Positions 1 to 7,475 of a DNA stretch of 12,995 nt are shown here, piece by piece. The stretch covers positions 1-12,995 of the forward strand of contig JAUWZM010000068.1 of assembly GCA_030615365.1 (NCBI GenBank). Direction: 5' to 3'. The position numbers were made by a program, and so were the translations under genes. This DNA is from Candidatus Aerophobota bacterium (lineage in GTDB: Bacteria; Aerophobota; Aerophobia; Aerophobales; B3-G15). Positions within the stretch are counted from its first letter, which is position 1, and each line of letters opens with the position of its first letter. The notes below the pieces were generated by a model. The model was given only the letters and a program-made list of their open reading frames with translations. It was not told the DNA's origin and ran no database searches.

Positions 1-152
1 CAAGGCGGGTCTATGCGTTCAAACTCTTAGTTATCCTGTAACTTGAGACATCGCCCATAAGAGCCACAGCATAAAGATAAGAGTAGAACTTAGCCGCAAC
101 GTTGGAAAGCACCGAGCAAAGAGCAGCCTCAGGCTTTTTTCGTCGTTCTATG

Positions 153-482
153 TCAAGATCTTCTCAATAACACTTCGATCTTTCTTTTCAATTCTGCTAA
201 AATATCAATAGAGGGTAAGACAAGGCTTTCTATCTCGTCAAAAGGTTCTTTAATCCTTAAGTTACGAGATTGCCATCTTGCCCTCCCTAAATTGTTAGTT
301 CTTTGTCTTCTTTTAATAATATTTCTGATAGCTAGGTCTCTATCGTAAGGCTGCTTAGTTTTCATCATTTTGTAGACAATGTCTGAGATCTTTCTATCGA
401 CTCTTTTTAAAGCCTGAGATTTGGAAAGACCTCGAGAGAGACATTTTTGATAATAAGCTTTTGTTAAGGGTTCTCTGAGCTC
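153..482 (-). pseudogene. IS110-family transposase, C-terminal remnant
   Basis: This is an open frame of about 109 codons running from just after an in-frame stop (483-485) to a TGA at 153-155; the first ATG is at 366-368. The part upstream of that ATG translates in frame with motifs AYYQK, RGLSKSQAL and RKISDIVYKMMK, followed by PYD. This matches the end of the C-terminal Transposase_20 region of IS110-type recombinases, typically a YY.R...GKS..AL....RRL.DI.Y.MLK.....YD pattern. The N-terminal DEDD catalytic domain and most of the protein are absent, because the frame is cut off about 45 bp from the clpX stop. The last roughly 60 residues are lysine/arginine-rich and I do not recognise them. 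It is most likely a dead insertion-sequence fragment. The family call rests on motif memory, not on an alignment. Confidence 0.6.
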
Positions 483-528
483 TCATCTAATTAAATTTAG
501 GGTTACTCGACTATAAGGTTAAGTGAGC

Positions 529-1758
529 TCACGCACTCATCTTCTTCGTGAGAACTATGGGTGATTTTTCTTTTCGTACCACTTCTCCATCAATTATACA
601 CTCCTTGACGTCTTTCCTGGAAGGAAGATCATACATTATATCCAACATAATATCCTCTACTATAGAGCGAAGTCCTCTTGCCCCCATTTCTCTTTCAAAG
701 GTCAAATTGCTGATTTCCTCCAGAGCATCGTCAGTAAAGGTAAGTCCAATCCCCTCAAGCTCAAGAAGTCTCTGATACTGTTTTATTACCGCATTTTTTG
801 GTTCGAAGAGTACTCTTTTTAGCTGACCCTTAGTGAGCTTGTCCAAAATAGCAATCACCGGTATTCTTCCTACAAACTCCGGGATAAAGCCGTACTCGAT
901 TAAGTCCTCGGGTAAAAGTTGTGTTAAAATTTTTGCAGGATCCTCTTCCATTTTAGAGGAAAATCCCATAACTTTTTTCCCCACTCGATCTCTTACTATT
1001 TCCTCTAATCCAGGAAAAGCTCCCCCGCAGATAAAGAGAATATGAGAAGTGTCCAGTTGAATAAACTGTTGGTGAGGATGTTTTCTCCCTCCTTGAGGGG
1101 GAATATTAGCCAAGGTTCCCTCTAATATTTTGAGCAGAGCTTGCTGGACTCCTTCCCCTGATACATCACGGGTAATGGAAGGATTGGCTCCGCTTTTCTT
1201 GGCTATCTTGTCAATTTCGTCTATATACACAATACCCTTAGAAGCAAGAGGAGTGTTAAAATCTGTTTTTTGCAACAATCTAAGCAGAATAGTCTCTACG
1301 TCTTCTCCTACATAACCAGCTTCTGTAACGTTGGTGCTTGAGGCAATTACTAAGGGAAGATGTAAAATTTTAGCTAATGTTTTGGCCAGCAGGGTTTTTC
1401 CTGATCCGGTAGGTCCAATAAGCAAGATGTTACTTTTCTCAAGTTCTACTTCTTCTTTTGCCTTACTGAAAAGAATTCGCTTGTAGTGATTATAAACAGC
1501 TACAGAGAGAACTTTTTTAGCTCGTTCCTGCCCTATCACCCATTCATCTAAATTTGTTTTAATTTTCTTCGGTTTGAAAAGGTTCTCTGCTTGGATAGAA
1601 TGGGAAAGATTATCATCTTCCCCTTCCAGAATTTGCCTGCAGTAGTTTATACATCTGTCGCAAATATGAACATTTGGTCCGGCAATTAATCTATTTACCT
1701 CTATCTGAGCTCGACCACAAAAAGAACAATGAGATATCTTTTCGTTTTTCTCTTTCAT
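529..1758 (-). CDS. clpX: ATP-dependent Clp protease ATP-binding subunit ClpX
   Basis: ClpX is the AAA+ hexameric unfoldase that feeds tagged or damaged proteins into ClpP in the cytoplasm. At 409 aa it has the normal family length. The N-terminal zinc-binding domain has Cys11, Cys14, Cys33 and Cys36. The AAA+ core shows Walker A GPTGSGKT (115-122), the GYVG pore-1 loop (148-151), Walker B IVYIDEID (176-183), an RKH pore-2 loop (225-227), the arginine finger in GRIP (297-300) and sensor-2 GAR (359-361). The ClpP-docking loop reads MGF (264-266) rather than the common IGF. The ATG start lies 6 bp downstream of the clpP stop. A purine-rich AAAGGAGA (1771-1778) inside the end of clpP is a somewhat distant ribosome binding site, so translational coupling to clpP is likely. 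The gene is the third in a tig-clpP-clpX operon. Confidence 0.97.
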   Translation of the reverse strand: MKEKNEKISHCSFCGRAQIEVNRLIAGPNVHICDRCINYCRQILEGEDDNLSHSIQAENLFKPKKIKTNLDEWVIGQERAKKVLSVAVYNHYKRILFSKAKEEVELEKSNILLIGPTGSGKTLLAKTLAKILHLPLVIASSTNVTEAGYVGEDVETILLRLLQKTDFNTPLASKGIVYIDEIDKIAKKSGANPSITRDVSGEGVQQALLKILEGTLANIPPQGGRKHPHQQFIQLDTSHILFICGGAFPGLEEIVRDRVGKKVMGFSSKMEEDPAKILTQLLPEDLIEYGFIPEFVGRIPVIAILDKLTKGQLKRVLFEPKNAVIKQYQRLLELEGIGLTFTDDALEEISNLTFEREMGARGLRSIVEDIMLDIMYDLPSRKDVKECIIDGEVVRKEKSPIVLTKKMSA

Positions 1759-1764
1759 AAAAGG

Positions 1765-2349
1765 TTATTTTCTCCTTTCAATTACCTCATCGATAATTCC
1801 GTATTCTTTCGCTTCAGAGGCAGTCATATAGAAGTCTCTATCGGTATCAGTCTCAATTTTTTCTTTGGGTTGCCCGGTGTGTTTTACAAAAATTTCATTT
1901 AACCTTTCCTTTATTTTCAAGATTTGTCGAGCCTGGATTCCTACATCTGTAGCCTGCCCCCTTGTCCCTCCCATGGGTTGATGAATGAGAATACTAGTAT
2001 TGGGCAAGGAAAACCTTTTCCCCTTCGTTCCAGCAGCCAAAAGAAGAGCTGCAGCACTAGCTGCTTGCCCCATACATATTGTAGAGACATCCGATTTAAC
2101 GTATTGCATAGTGTCATAGATAGCCAGACCCGAAGTTACCAGTCCACCAGGAGAATTAATGTATAGATGGATGTCTTTATTTGGGTCCTGAACCTCCAGA
2201 AAAAGCATTTGAGCAATAACAGTGTTCGCTACAGCATCGTCAATGGGAGAACCAATGAAAATTATTCTGTCTTTAAGCAGCCGAGAATAAATATCATAGG
2301 CTCTCTCTCCGCGAGCACTCCTTTCTATAACCATAGGAATTAGAGCCAT
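1765..2349 (-). CDS. clpP: ATP-dependent Clp protease proteolytic subunit ClpP
   Basis: ClpP is the serine peptidase that forms the double-heptamer proteolytic chamber used by ClpX. The 194-aa length is standard. The catalytic triad is visible as Ser98 (in MGQAASAA), His123 (in ILIHQPMGG) and Asp172 (in TDRDFYM). The oxyanion-hole region SPGG (66-69) and the C-terminal EYGIIDEVI are also present. The N terminus, starting [16 protein letters not shown], is typical of the mature protein with almost no propeptide. An AGAGGTGA Shine-Dalgarno at 2353-2360 sits just ahead of the ATG and fixes the start. The gene lies between tig and clpX on the same strand. A 195-bp spacer containing an inverted repeat separates it from tig, so it may have separate expression or transcript processing. 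Confidence 0.97.
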   Translation of the reverse strand: MALIPMVIERSARGERAYDIYSRLLKDRIIFIGSPIDDAVANTVIAQMLFLEVQDPNKDIHLYINSPGGLVTSGLAIYDTMQYVKSDVSTICMGQAASAAALLLAAGTKGKRFSLPNTSILIHQPMGGTRGQATDVGIQARQILKIKERLNEIFVKHTGQPKEKIETDTDRDFYMTASEAKEYGIIDEVIERRK

Positions 2350-2378
2350 TTCTCACCTCTTTTATTTTTTAATTATTC

Positions 2379-2536
2379 AGCCACCAAGACACGAAGACAC
2401 CAAGTAAACCCAGTCTTAAAATTTTTAGCGTCCTCTGTGTCTTCAGTGGTTATTTTTTTAGTAATACATTCTTCTTTTTCAAATAGAGTTTTAAAATTTA
2501 TATCGCTATTTTTGTGCCTTGGTGACTTAGTGGCCG
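2379..2536. repeat. MITE-like inverted repeat between tig and clpP
   Basis: The left arm at 2379-2404 (AGCCACCAAGACACGAAGAC...) is imperfectly matched by the reverse complement of the right arm at 2511-2536 (GGCCACTAAGTCACCAAGG...). A third, inverted copy of the same motif lies inside at 2428-2453 (reverse complement AACCACTGAAGACACAGAGG). The element fills nearly all of the tig-clpP spacer and encodes no ORF. The arms could fold the intervening transcript into an imperfect hairpin. Related copies occur in other intergenic spaces of this window. No target-site duplication was established. Confidence 0.5.
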
Positions 2537-2544
2537 AACTGTTA

Positions 2545-3861
2545 CTATTTTTTAATTGATGGCAATAGATTTTCCGACATATCAGCCTGTTGATACAGAA
2601 AATCTATCACCTTCACCTCTTTTATTTGATTTCTTATGTTTCCCAACCTTCCTTTGCGTCGTAAGTTCTCTTTGAGGCGTCTTAGTTTTTCCCCTTTTAT
2701 TTCTCTTTGCGAGAAGGATTTTAGAACCTGCTCTATTTCCTCTTCTTCTACCTTGATTTTTTCATCTTCTGCTATTTTATCCAGAACAAAGGAGGTTTTA
2801 AGGTCCTGTTCGGCTTTTAATTTAATATTCTTTTTCAAGGATTCCTCATTCAAATTTTGTTCCTTTAAATATCTGTCCAACGTGTAATCCTTGTTTTTTA
2901 AATCTTTCTTTAATTTACCAATTCTACTTTCTACCTCTTTTTCCACTAAGGAAGGAGGGACTTCTACTTTAGATTTTTCCACTACTTTTTGTACTATTTT
3001 GGTTTTTACTCTGCGCTCCTCTTGTTGATTCTTAAATTCCTTTAAGTTTTTTCTTACATTATCCTTTAGGCTCTCTAAATTTTCAAAGTCTAAGTTTTTA
3101 GCGAATTCATCATCCAAAGGGGGAAGTTTCTCCTCTCTTATTTGTTTTATGTCAACATTAAGGTTAGCTTTTTTGCTGGGGATTTTTTTTTCTGGATTCT
3201 CAAGAGGAGATTCAACCTCTATTTTTTTAGTTTCCCCCACTTTTGTCCCCAGAAGTTCTTTCTGAAAAGAAGGTGGGAAATTAGGTGAGCCAAGCTGATA
3301 CCAGAAATCATTTGCTTTGCTCTTAGATGGAGCCTTTCCCTTGGATAAGTTTCGATAGCTAAGGTATAACCAATCGCCATTTTTTGCTACTCGATTTTTC
3401 ACCAGATAATACTGAGCATACTTTTTTTGTAAATTTTTTAGTTCCTGTTCTATATCCTCTTCAGTTACCCCCACCTTTTTTTTCTTCACCTTAATTCCTC
3501 TGTAAGGACTTAATTTTACTTCGGGGTTAGTTATCAAGTTTATCTTCAAAATTAAAGACTGGTCTTCAGAGAACTGGAGAACTTTAACTTCGGGCGTAGT
3601 TATAGGATCTATATTTTTTTGTTCCACAGCTTCTTTATACACCTCAGAGTAAATGCTTTCCAAAGCTTCCTCTCGTATGATTTCCTTCCCAAATCTTTGC
3701 TCGAATATCTTTCTGGGAATTTTCCCTCTTCTAAATCCAGAAACAGTCGTTTTTTTGGCTAATTTTTGAAATGCTCTAAAAAACTCTTCTTTTACTCTTT
3801 CTTTGGAAATCTCTACCTTTAAAGTTATCTCGGCCCCGTTTTTTTCTTCTGTTACTTGCAT
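2545..3861 (-). CDS. tig: Trigger factor (ribosome-associated chaperone, peptidyl-prolyl isomerase)
   Basis: Trigger factor binds at the ribosomal exit tunnel, where it shields nascent chains and can isomerise prolyl bonds. At 438 aa it has normal length. The ribosome-binding N-terminal domain carries the signature GFRRGKIP (42-49) followed by KIFEQRFG. An FKBP-like middle domain spans roughly residues 155-240, with GTKVGETKKIEV and then LPPLDDEFAKNL, a usual junction to the helical C-terminal chaperone domain. The PPIase part is divergent and contains a lysine-rich insert, so isomerase activity is uncertain. The C-terminal half is highly charged and helical. A GAGGGG ribosome binding site (3865-3870) lies close to the ATG. 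It is the first gene of the tig-clpP-clpX cluster, downstream of tRNA-Leu on the same strand. Confidence 0.95.
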   Translation of the reverse strand: MQVTEEKNGAEITLKVEISKERVKEEFFRAFQKLAKKTTVSGFRRGKIPRKIFEQRFGKEIIREEALESIYSEVYKEAVEQKNIDPITTPEVKVLQFSEDQSLILKINLITNPEVKLSPYRGIKVKKKKVGVTEEDIEQELKNLQKKYAQYYLVKNRVAKNGDWLYLSYRNLSKGKAPSKSKANDFWYQLGSPNFPPSFQKELLGTKVGETKKIEVESPLENPEKKIPSKKANLNVDIKQIREEKLPPLDDEFAKNLDFENLESLKDNVRKNLKEFKNQQEERRVKTKIVQKVVEKSKVEVPPSLVEKEVESRIGKLKKDLKNKDYTLDRYLKEQNLNEESLKKNIKLKAEQDLKTSFVLDKIAEDEKIKVEEEEIEQVLKSFSQREIKGEKLRRLKENLRRKGRLGNIRNQIKEVKVIDFLYQQADMSENLLPSIKK

Positions 3862-3903
3862 TATCCCCTCTATATTAATAAGTAATGTAACAGCTCAGCT
3901 ATT

Positions 3904-3922
3904 GAGCCACAGAGGCACAAAG
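3904..3922 (+). repeat. Dispersed GCCACAGAGGCACA-type repeat copy
   Basis: GAGCCACAGAGGCACAAAG belongs to the same degenerate family as the arms at 2379-2404, 2511-2536, 5204-5228, 5305-5328 and 10334-10360. It lies in the tig leader region. No coding role is visible. Confidence 0.4.
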
Positions 3923-4016
3923 TAGTGATATACACTCGTCTATTCGTTCTGGTTTGCCTCGTTTACCGCACACCCACTGCCCATTATATAGCACTTATGC
4001 TTTTTGCCTCTTCTGT

Positions 4017-4053
4017 GCATTCACCCATTTACCTATCCATCCATTACCCATAG
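4017..4053 (-). repeat. Degenerate GGTAATGG/ATGGGTG repeat downstream of tRNA-Leu
   Basis: Read on the minus strand this stretch is a run of related short units (GGGTAATGG, ATGGATAGG, TAAATGGGTGAATG) directly after the tRNA 3' end. A similar unit, GTAATGGGTGAAAA, lies at 5251-5264, with an inverted relative at 5277-5300. This suggests a second small dispersed repeat family. The remaining bases between tig and the tRNA show no gene. Confidence 0.35.
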
Positions 4054-4054
4054 A

Positions 4055-4139
4055 TGGTGCGAGAGGCGGGATTTGAACCCGCACGAGTTTCCTCACTAGA
4101 TCCTAAATCTAGCGCGTCTGCCGATTCCGCCACCCTCGC
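4055..4139 (-). tRNA. tRNA-Leu (anticodon UAG)
   Basis: On the minus strand the gene starts GCGAGGGTGGCGGAATCGG and ends TCTCGCACCA. The seven-base acceptor stem pairs GCGAGGG with CTCTCGC, including one G-U. The anticodon stem CTAGA/TCTAG encloses the loop TTTAGGA, giving the anticodon UAG, which reads CUN leucine codons. The variable arm is short for a class II tRNA (TGAGGAAACTCGT), but its GAG/CTC pairing is clear. The T arm GCGGGTTCAAATCCCGC is canonical. The CCA end is encoded at 4055-4057. The leucine identity, the GGCGGAATCGGCAGACGC D-arm and the long variable arm all agree. Confidence 0.96.
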
Positions 4140-4157
4140 ATTTTGCTAAAGAATATT

Positions 4158-4185
4158 ATTATACTAAAATTTTGTTATAGTGCAA
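4158..4185 (-). promoter_or_regulatory. Sigma70-like promoter for tRNA-Leu (possibly also tig-clpPX)
   Basis: On the minus strand, TTGCAC (4180-4185) is followed after 16 nt by a perfect TATAAT (4158-4163), about 18 nt before the tRNA 5' end. Further upstream a TTGACA (4194-4199) is also present, but it is too close to TATAAC for an ideal spacing. No equally good promoter was seen directly before tig, so read-through from here is possible. Confidence 0.6.
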
Positions 4186-4245
4186 CTACTACTTGTCAAA
4201 GCAAAAGAATTATGGTAATCTTTTAATAGTGAGAGGTGAAGAATA

Positions 4246-5169
4246 ATGAAAGATTGGGAGAAGAGATTACTTTTCAGGGGAATTCTGGTTTTAGATGGAG
4301 CCTGGGGGACAGAAATGATAAAGCGAGGACTTGTGCCTGGTGAGTGCCCGGAACTGTGGAATCTAAGTCGCCCTGATGATGTGTTAGCAGTTGCCAGATC
4401 TTACCAGGAAGTTAAGGCTGATATTATATTGGCCAATACATTCGGTGGCAATTGTTTTAAATTGAAAAAAGCTGGTGTTTTATCTCAAGTGTGGGAAATA
4501 AATAGAAGAGGCGTGGAGTTATCTAAGGAAGCGTCAGGAGATTCCCTGGTATTTGCCTCTGTTGGTCCTACCGGTGAATTTTTGAGGCCTGCAGGCACAA
4601 TTACAGAGAAAGAGATGGTTTTATGTTTCTCAGAGCAAGTGAAAGCTTTTGTGGAAGGAGGTGCTGATGGGGTAATCATTGAGACAATGGCAGATCTCAA
4701 TGAGGCTAAATGCGCCCTAAGAGCTGTGAAAGAGAATTCTGATTTTCCAGTAGCAGTATCGATGACTTTTAACAAAGGAAAAAGATATGCTACAATTATG
4801 GGTATAACTCCAGAAAAAGCAGTGGTTGCATTAGAAGAAGCTGGAGCAGATATAATAGGGGCAAATTGTGGCTTTGGAATAGAAAACATAGTGGAGATAG
4901 CCCGCATTATGCGTCCTCTTACTACTCTGCCCTTGTGGATGAAACCAAATGCAGGAGTTCCTCAACTAAAAGGGGAGAAAACTATTTACCCGGAAACTCC
5001 AGAGCAAATGATAAGGTTTATTCCTGATTTGATAAAAGCAGGAGTTAGTTTGATTGGTGGATGTTGTGGAACTACCCCTGAACACATCCGCTTGATTGCT
5101 GAGAAAGTTCCCCGTTACGCTGATATAGCTCATAAATATTTGGAAACAGTGATTAAAAAATTTTCTTAG
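4246..5169 (+). CDS. Homocysteine S-methyltransferase domain protein (MetH N-domain/MmuM-like)
   Basis: This is a zinc-dependent thiol methyltransferase. It activates homocysteine and takes a methyl group from a methylated corrinoid protein, or from S-methylmethionine, to form methionine. The 307-aa protein is a single homocysteine-binding barrel. It has DGAWGTEM (17-24), ANTFGGN (63-69) and the three expected zinc ligands Cys208 (GANCGFG) and Cys273/Cys274 (GGCCGTTPEH). The pterin-binding, cobalamin-binding and activation domains of full MetH are absent. GAGAGGTGA shortly before the ATG supports the start. A weak promoter candidate is TTGTCA (4193-4198), a 17-nt gap, then TAATCT (4216-4221). 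A separate pterin-binding methyltransferase lies about 3.4 kb downstream on the same strand. I therefore infer a split methionine synthase rather than an S-methylmethionine enzyme, though MmuM cannot be excluded. Confidence 0.88.
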   Translation: MKDWEKRLLFRGILVLDGAWGTEMIKRGLVPGECPELWNLSRPDDVLAVARSYQEVKADIILANTFGGNCFKLKKAGVLSQVWEINRRGVELSKEASGDSLVFASVGPTGEFLRPAGTITEKEMVLCFSEQVKAFVEGGADGVIIETMADLNEAKCALRAVKENSDFPVAVSMTFNKGKRYATIMGITPEKAVVALEEAGADIIGANCGFGIENIVEIARIMRPLTTLPLWMKPNAGVPQLKGEKTIYPETPEQMIRFIPDLIKAGVSLIGGCCGTTPEHIRLIAEKVPRYADIAHKYLETVIKKFS

Positions 5170-5203
5170 CTAATAATTAATGGCAACACTAAGAAGGGAT
5201 ATG

Positions 5204-5328
5204 GAAGCCACGGGGTGCACAGAGGGAATACAAGACGTGAGAAGTAATATGTAATGGGTGAAAACCTTGTTACTTATTACCAATCACTTATCACATATTA
5301 CAGTTATTTGTGTCCTCCGTGGTTAAGT
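5204..5328. repeat. Nested inverted repeat, second GCCAC-family element
   Basis: Outer arms are GAAGCCACGGGGTGCACAGA near 5204-5228 and, inverted, GTGTCCTCCGTGGTTA near 5309-5325 (reverse complement TAACCACGGAGGACAC). Inside is a second inverted pair: GAAGTAATATGTAATGGGTG (5241-5260) against the reverse complement of TTACCAATCACTTATCACAT (about 5278-5297). The element fills most of the 194-bp gap between the homocysteine methyltransferase and radical SAM genes. It has no ORF. Confidence 0.45.
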
Positions 5329-5363
5329 TTTAACATTACTCAATTAAATTATAAGGAAGAAAT

Positions 5364-6692
5364 ATGAAAATACTGTTAATCGCACCAACCTGGAAAAAAG
5401 AGATAAAGGCTAAAAGAATGGGCAGAAACAGAGTCTTTAAAGCCCCTCCTCACAATCTTCTTATTGTAGCTGCTCTCACTCCTGAGGATATAGAAGTGGA
5501 GATAGTTGATGAGAATATAGAATGTATAGATTTTAATAAAAAGGCTGATTTAGTAGGGATAACCACTATGACTGCCTCCAGTCCTCGTGCCTATGAAATA
5601 GCAGATATATTTAGAGAAAAAGGAATTCCAGTGGTCTTTGGGGGAATACATGCAACGGTTTTACCTGAGGAAGCAGCCCAGCATGCAGATGCAGTAGTGA
5701 TAGGAGAGGCAGAAGGGTTATGGGAGAAGGTAATTGAGGACTTTAGGCAAGGAGGGAAACGAGTACTGGCTAAAGTCTACCGAAGTTCTCAGAGACCAGA
5801 TCCGGCGAACATACCTATTCCTAGAAGGGAACTCATTAAGGACAAAGGTTATTTTCTTAGCCGTTTTTTACAATTAGCCAGGGGCTGTCCCTTTGATTGT
5901 AGTTTTTGTTCGGTCTCTAAATTTTTTGGCAAAAAATATCGCTTTCGTCCTGTAGAAAAAGTAATAGGAGAGGTCAAGGGTATAATAGGTAAATCTTTAG
6001 CAACACGTTTTTTAGGATTTCTCGATGATAATATCGTAGGAAATATTACCTATGCCAGAGAGCTATTTAAAGCTCTGATACCTCATAAGCTTTTATGGGT
6101 AGGACAATCTTCTATCAATATAGCTCAGCATGAAGATATTTTACAATTAGCGGCAGCTAGTGGATGCAAAGGATTATTTATTGGCATTGAGTCAATTTCT
6201 GAATCCTCTTTAAAGGAAGCTAATAAGTCTCAAAATAAGATAAAATTCTACGAGAAGGCTATTAAAAAAATCCATCAGTTTGGGATATCAATTGAAGGGG
6301 CTTTTATATTTGGTTTTGATCATGATGATAAGAGTATCTTTAAAAAAACAGTAAAATTTATAGAGAAGGTGAAATTGGATGCTGTTCAATTCGCCATTCT
6401 TACTCCTTTGCCGGGAACAAGATTACATGAAAAATTAGACAGAGAAGATAGAATTATAGATAGAAATTGGTCAAATTATGACCTGTCTCATGTGGTCTTC
6501 CAACCAAAATTGATGACTCCTCAGGAGCTAAAACTTGGATTTGACTGGGCTTATAAAAGGATTTATCGTCTTTCTTCTATTTCTAAGAGATTAACCGGTT
6601 TATTGAGAGGAGGAAGGTGGAAATATTTACTTCCTGCTCTTACTTTAAACTTAGGTTATAGAAAAACCTTTAAAGGAAAAGAAAAAATATAG
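5364..6692 (+). CDS. B12-binding domain radical SAM protein, substrate unknown
   Basis: The N-terminal ~130 residues form a Rossmann-like cobalamin-binding domain (VGITTMTASSPRA, VVFGGIHATVLPEEA, VVIGEAEG). Radical SAM follows, with its cluster motif in ARGCPFDCSFCSVSKFFGKK: Cys175, Cys179 and Cys182 (CX3CX2C). The sequence after the barrel (LFIGIESISE, GISIEGAFIFGFDHD, AILTPLPGTRLHE) resembles class B radical SAM proteins with a DUF4070-type C-terminal region. That group contains methyltransferases and ring-forming enzymes of lipids and natural products. A classic DxHxxG cobalamin lower-ligand motif is not obvious, as in many of these enzymes. The substrate cannot be told from sequence. AAGGAAG just before the ATG supports the start. 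thyX follows 30 nt later, so the two are probably co-transcribed. Confidence 0.85.
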   Translation: MKILLIAPTWKKEIKAKRMGRNRVFKAPPHNLLIVAALTPEDIEVEIVDENIECIDFNKKADLVGITTMTASSPRAYEIADIFREKGIPVVFGGIHATVLPEEAAQHADAVVIGEAEGLWEKVIEDFRQGGKRVLAKVYRSSQRPDPANIPIPRRELIKDKGYFLSRFLQLARGCPFDCSFCSVSKFFGKKYRFRPVEKVIGEVKGIIGKSLATRFLGFLDDNIVGNITYARELFKALIPHKLLWVGQSSINIAQHEDILQLAAASGCKGLFIGIESISESSLKEANKSQNKIKFYEKAIKKIHQFGISIEGAFIFGFDHDDKSIFKKTVKFIEKVKLDAVQFAILTPLPGTRLHEKLDREDRIIDRNWSNYDLSHVVFQPKLMTPQELKLGFDWAYKRIYRLSSISKRLTGLLRGGRWKYLLPALTLNLGYRKTFKGKEKI

Positions 6693-6722
6693 TAAATCTT
6701 TATTTAATATCAGGGGGAAAAA

Positions 6723-7475
6723 ATGCCGCAGTGTAAACTAAATGTAACGTTGTTGGGAATGACACAAGATGCAGTTTCTATTGTATATGCTGCGTGCAGA
6801 CAGTGTTATTCTGCTCAATTTGCCAAAGATATATTCGATGAGGAGAAAAGCGATATAAAAAAACAGGCAGAATTTATCAGGAAAGTGGTTGAATCTGGCC
6901 ACGAGAGTCCCTTGGAGCATGTAAAATTTACTTTTGCCATAGAGGGTGTATCCAGAGCTCTTACCCATCAGTTAGTGAGACACAGAATAGCTTCTTATTC
7001 TCAACAGAGTCAAAGATATGTCAAAGAGACAAACTTTGACTATATACTCCCTCCCCTGATTAAAGAAGATGAAGTCTTGAGAGATGAATTTGTGGAGATT
7101 ATGAAAAAGATTCAGATAAGTTATGGTAGAATGCTAAGTAAACTTAAGGAAAAGGGCATCGTTGGCGAGAAGGCAAACCAGGATGCAAGATTTATTCTTC
7201 CTCAGGCAGCTGAGACTAAGATAGTTGCCACAATGAACTGCAGGGAGCTGCTTCATTTTTTTGAACAGAGATGTTGCACTAGAGCTCAATGGGAAATCAG
7301 AAATCTTGCAGATAAGATGCTTGAGATATGCAAAAAAAATCTGCCAGCGATCTTTTCAAATGCAGGAGCGAAATGCAAAAGATTAGGGTATTGTCTTGAG
7401 GGAAGAAAATTTACCTGCGGTAAGTATCCTTTGAAGGAAGATGCGATAAGGGGAAGGGGAAAAGGCGAAGGTTAA
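6723..7475 (+). CDS. thyX: Flavin-dependent thymidylate synthase ThyX
   Basis: ThyX makes dTMP from dUMP with methylene-tetrahydrofolate, FAD and NADPH, releasing tetrahydrofolate. The defining RHRxxS motif is present as RHRIASYSQQSQRY (86-99), preceded by ESPLEHVKFTF (61-71), which also belongs to the family. ARFILPQAAETK (155-166) and MNCRELLHFFEQRC (171-184) fit the nucleotide- and flavin-binding regions. The cysteine-containing tail CKRLGYCLEGRKFTC is seen in a subset of ThyX proteins. AGGGGG before the ATG sets the start. The last residues, IRGRGKGEG and the stop TAA, are encoded by the G-rich repeat array beginning near 7446. The native C terminus was probably slightly different. Core motifs are intact, so activity is expected. 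Confidence 0.96.
   Translation: MPQCKLNVTLLGMTQDAVSIVYAACRQCYSAQFAKDIFDEEKSDIKKQAEFIRKVVESGHESPLEHVKFTFAIEGVSRALTHQLVRHRIASYSQQSQRYVKETNFDYILPPLIKEDEVLRDEFVEIMKKIQISYGRMLSKLKEKGIVGEKANQDARFILPQAAETKIVATMNCRELLHFFEQRCCTRAQWEIRNLADKMLEICKKNLPAIFSNAGAKCKRLGYCLEGRKFTCGKYPLKEDAIRGRGKGEG

Noticed and set aside
11..163. Minus-strand open frame of about 50 codons downstream of the transposase remnant
   Set aside because: It has no good start codon or ribosome binding site, and the translation was not recognised. It may be the rest of the insertion-sequence end, but there is not enough to call a gene.
548..1315. Plus-strand open frames across clpX
   Set aside because: They are antisense shadows of the unmistakable minus-strand clpX frame and lack recognisable domains.
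4485..4907. 140-codon minus-strand open frame within the homocysteine methyltransferase gene
   Set aside because: It is fully antisense to a gene with clear zinc-site motifs. Its translation is low-complexity serine/threonine/alanine text with no family resemblance.
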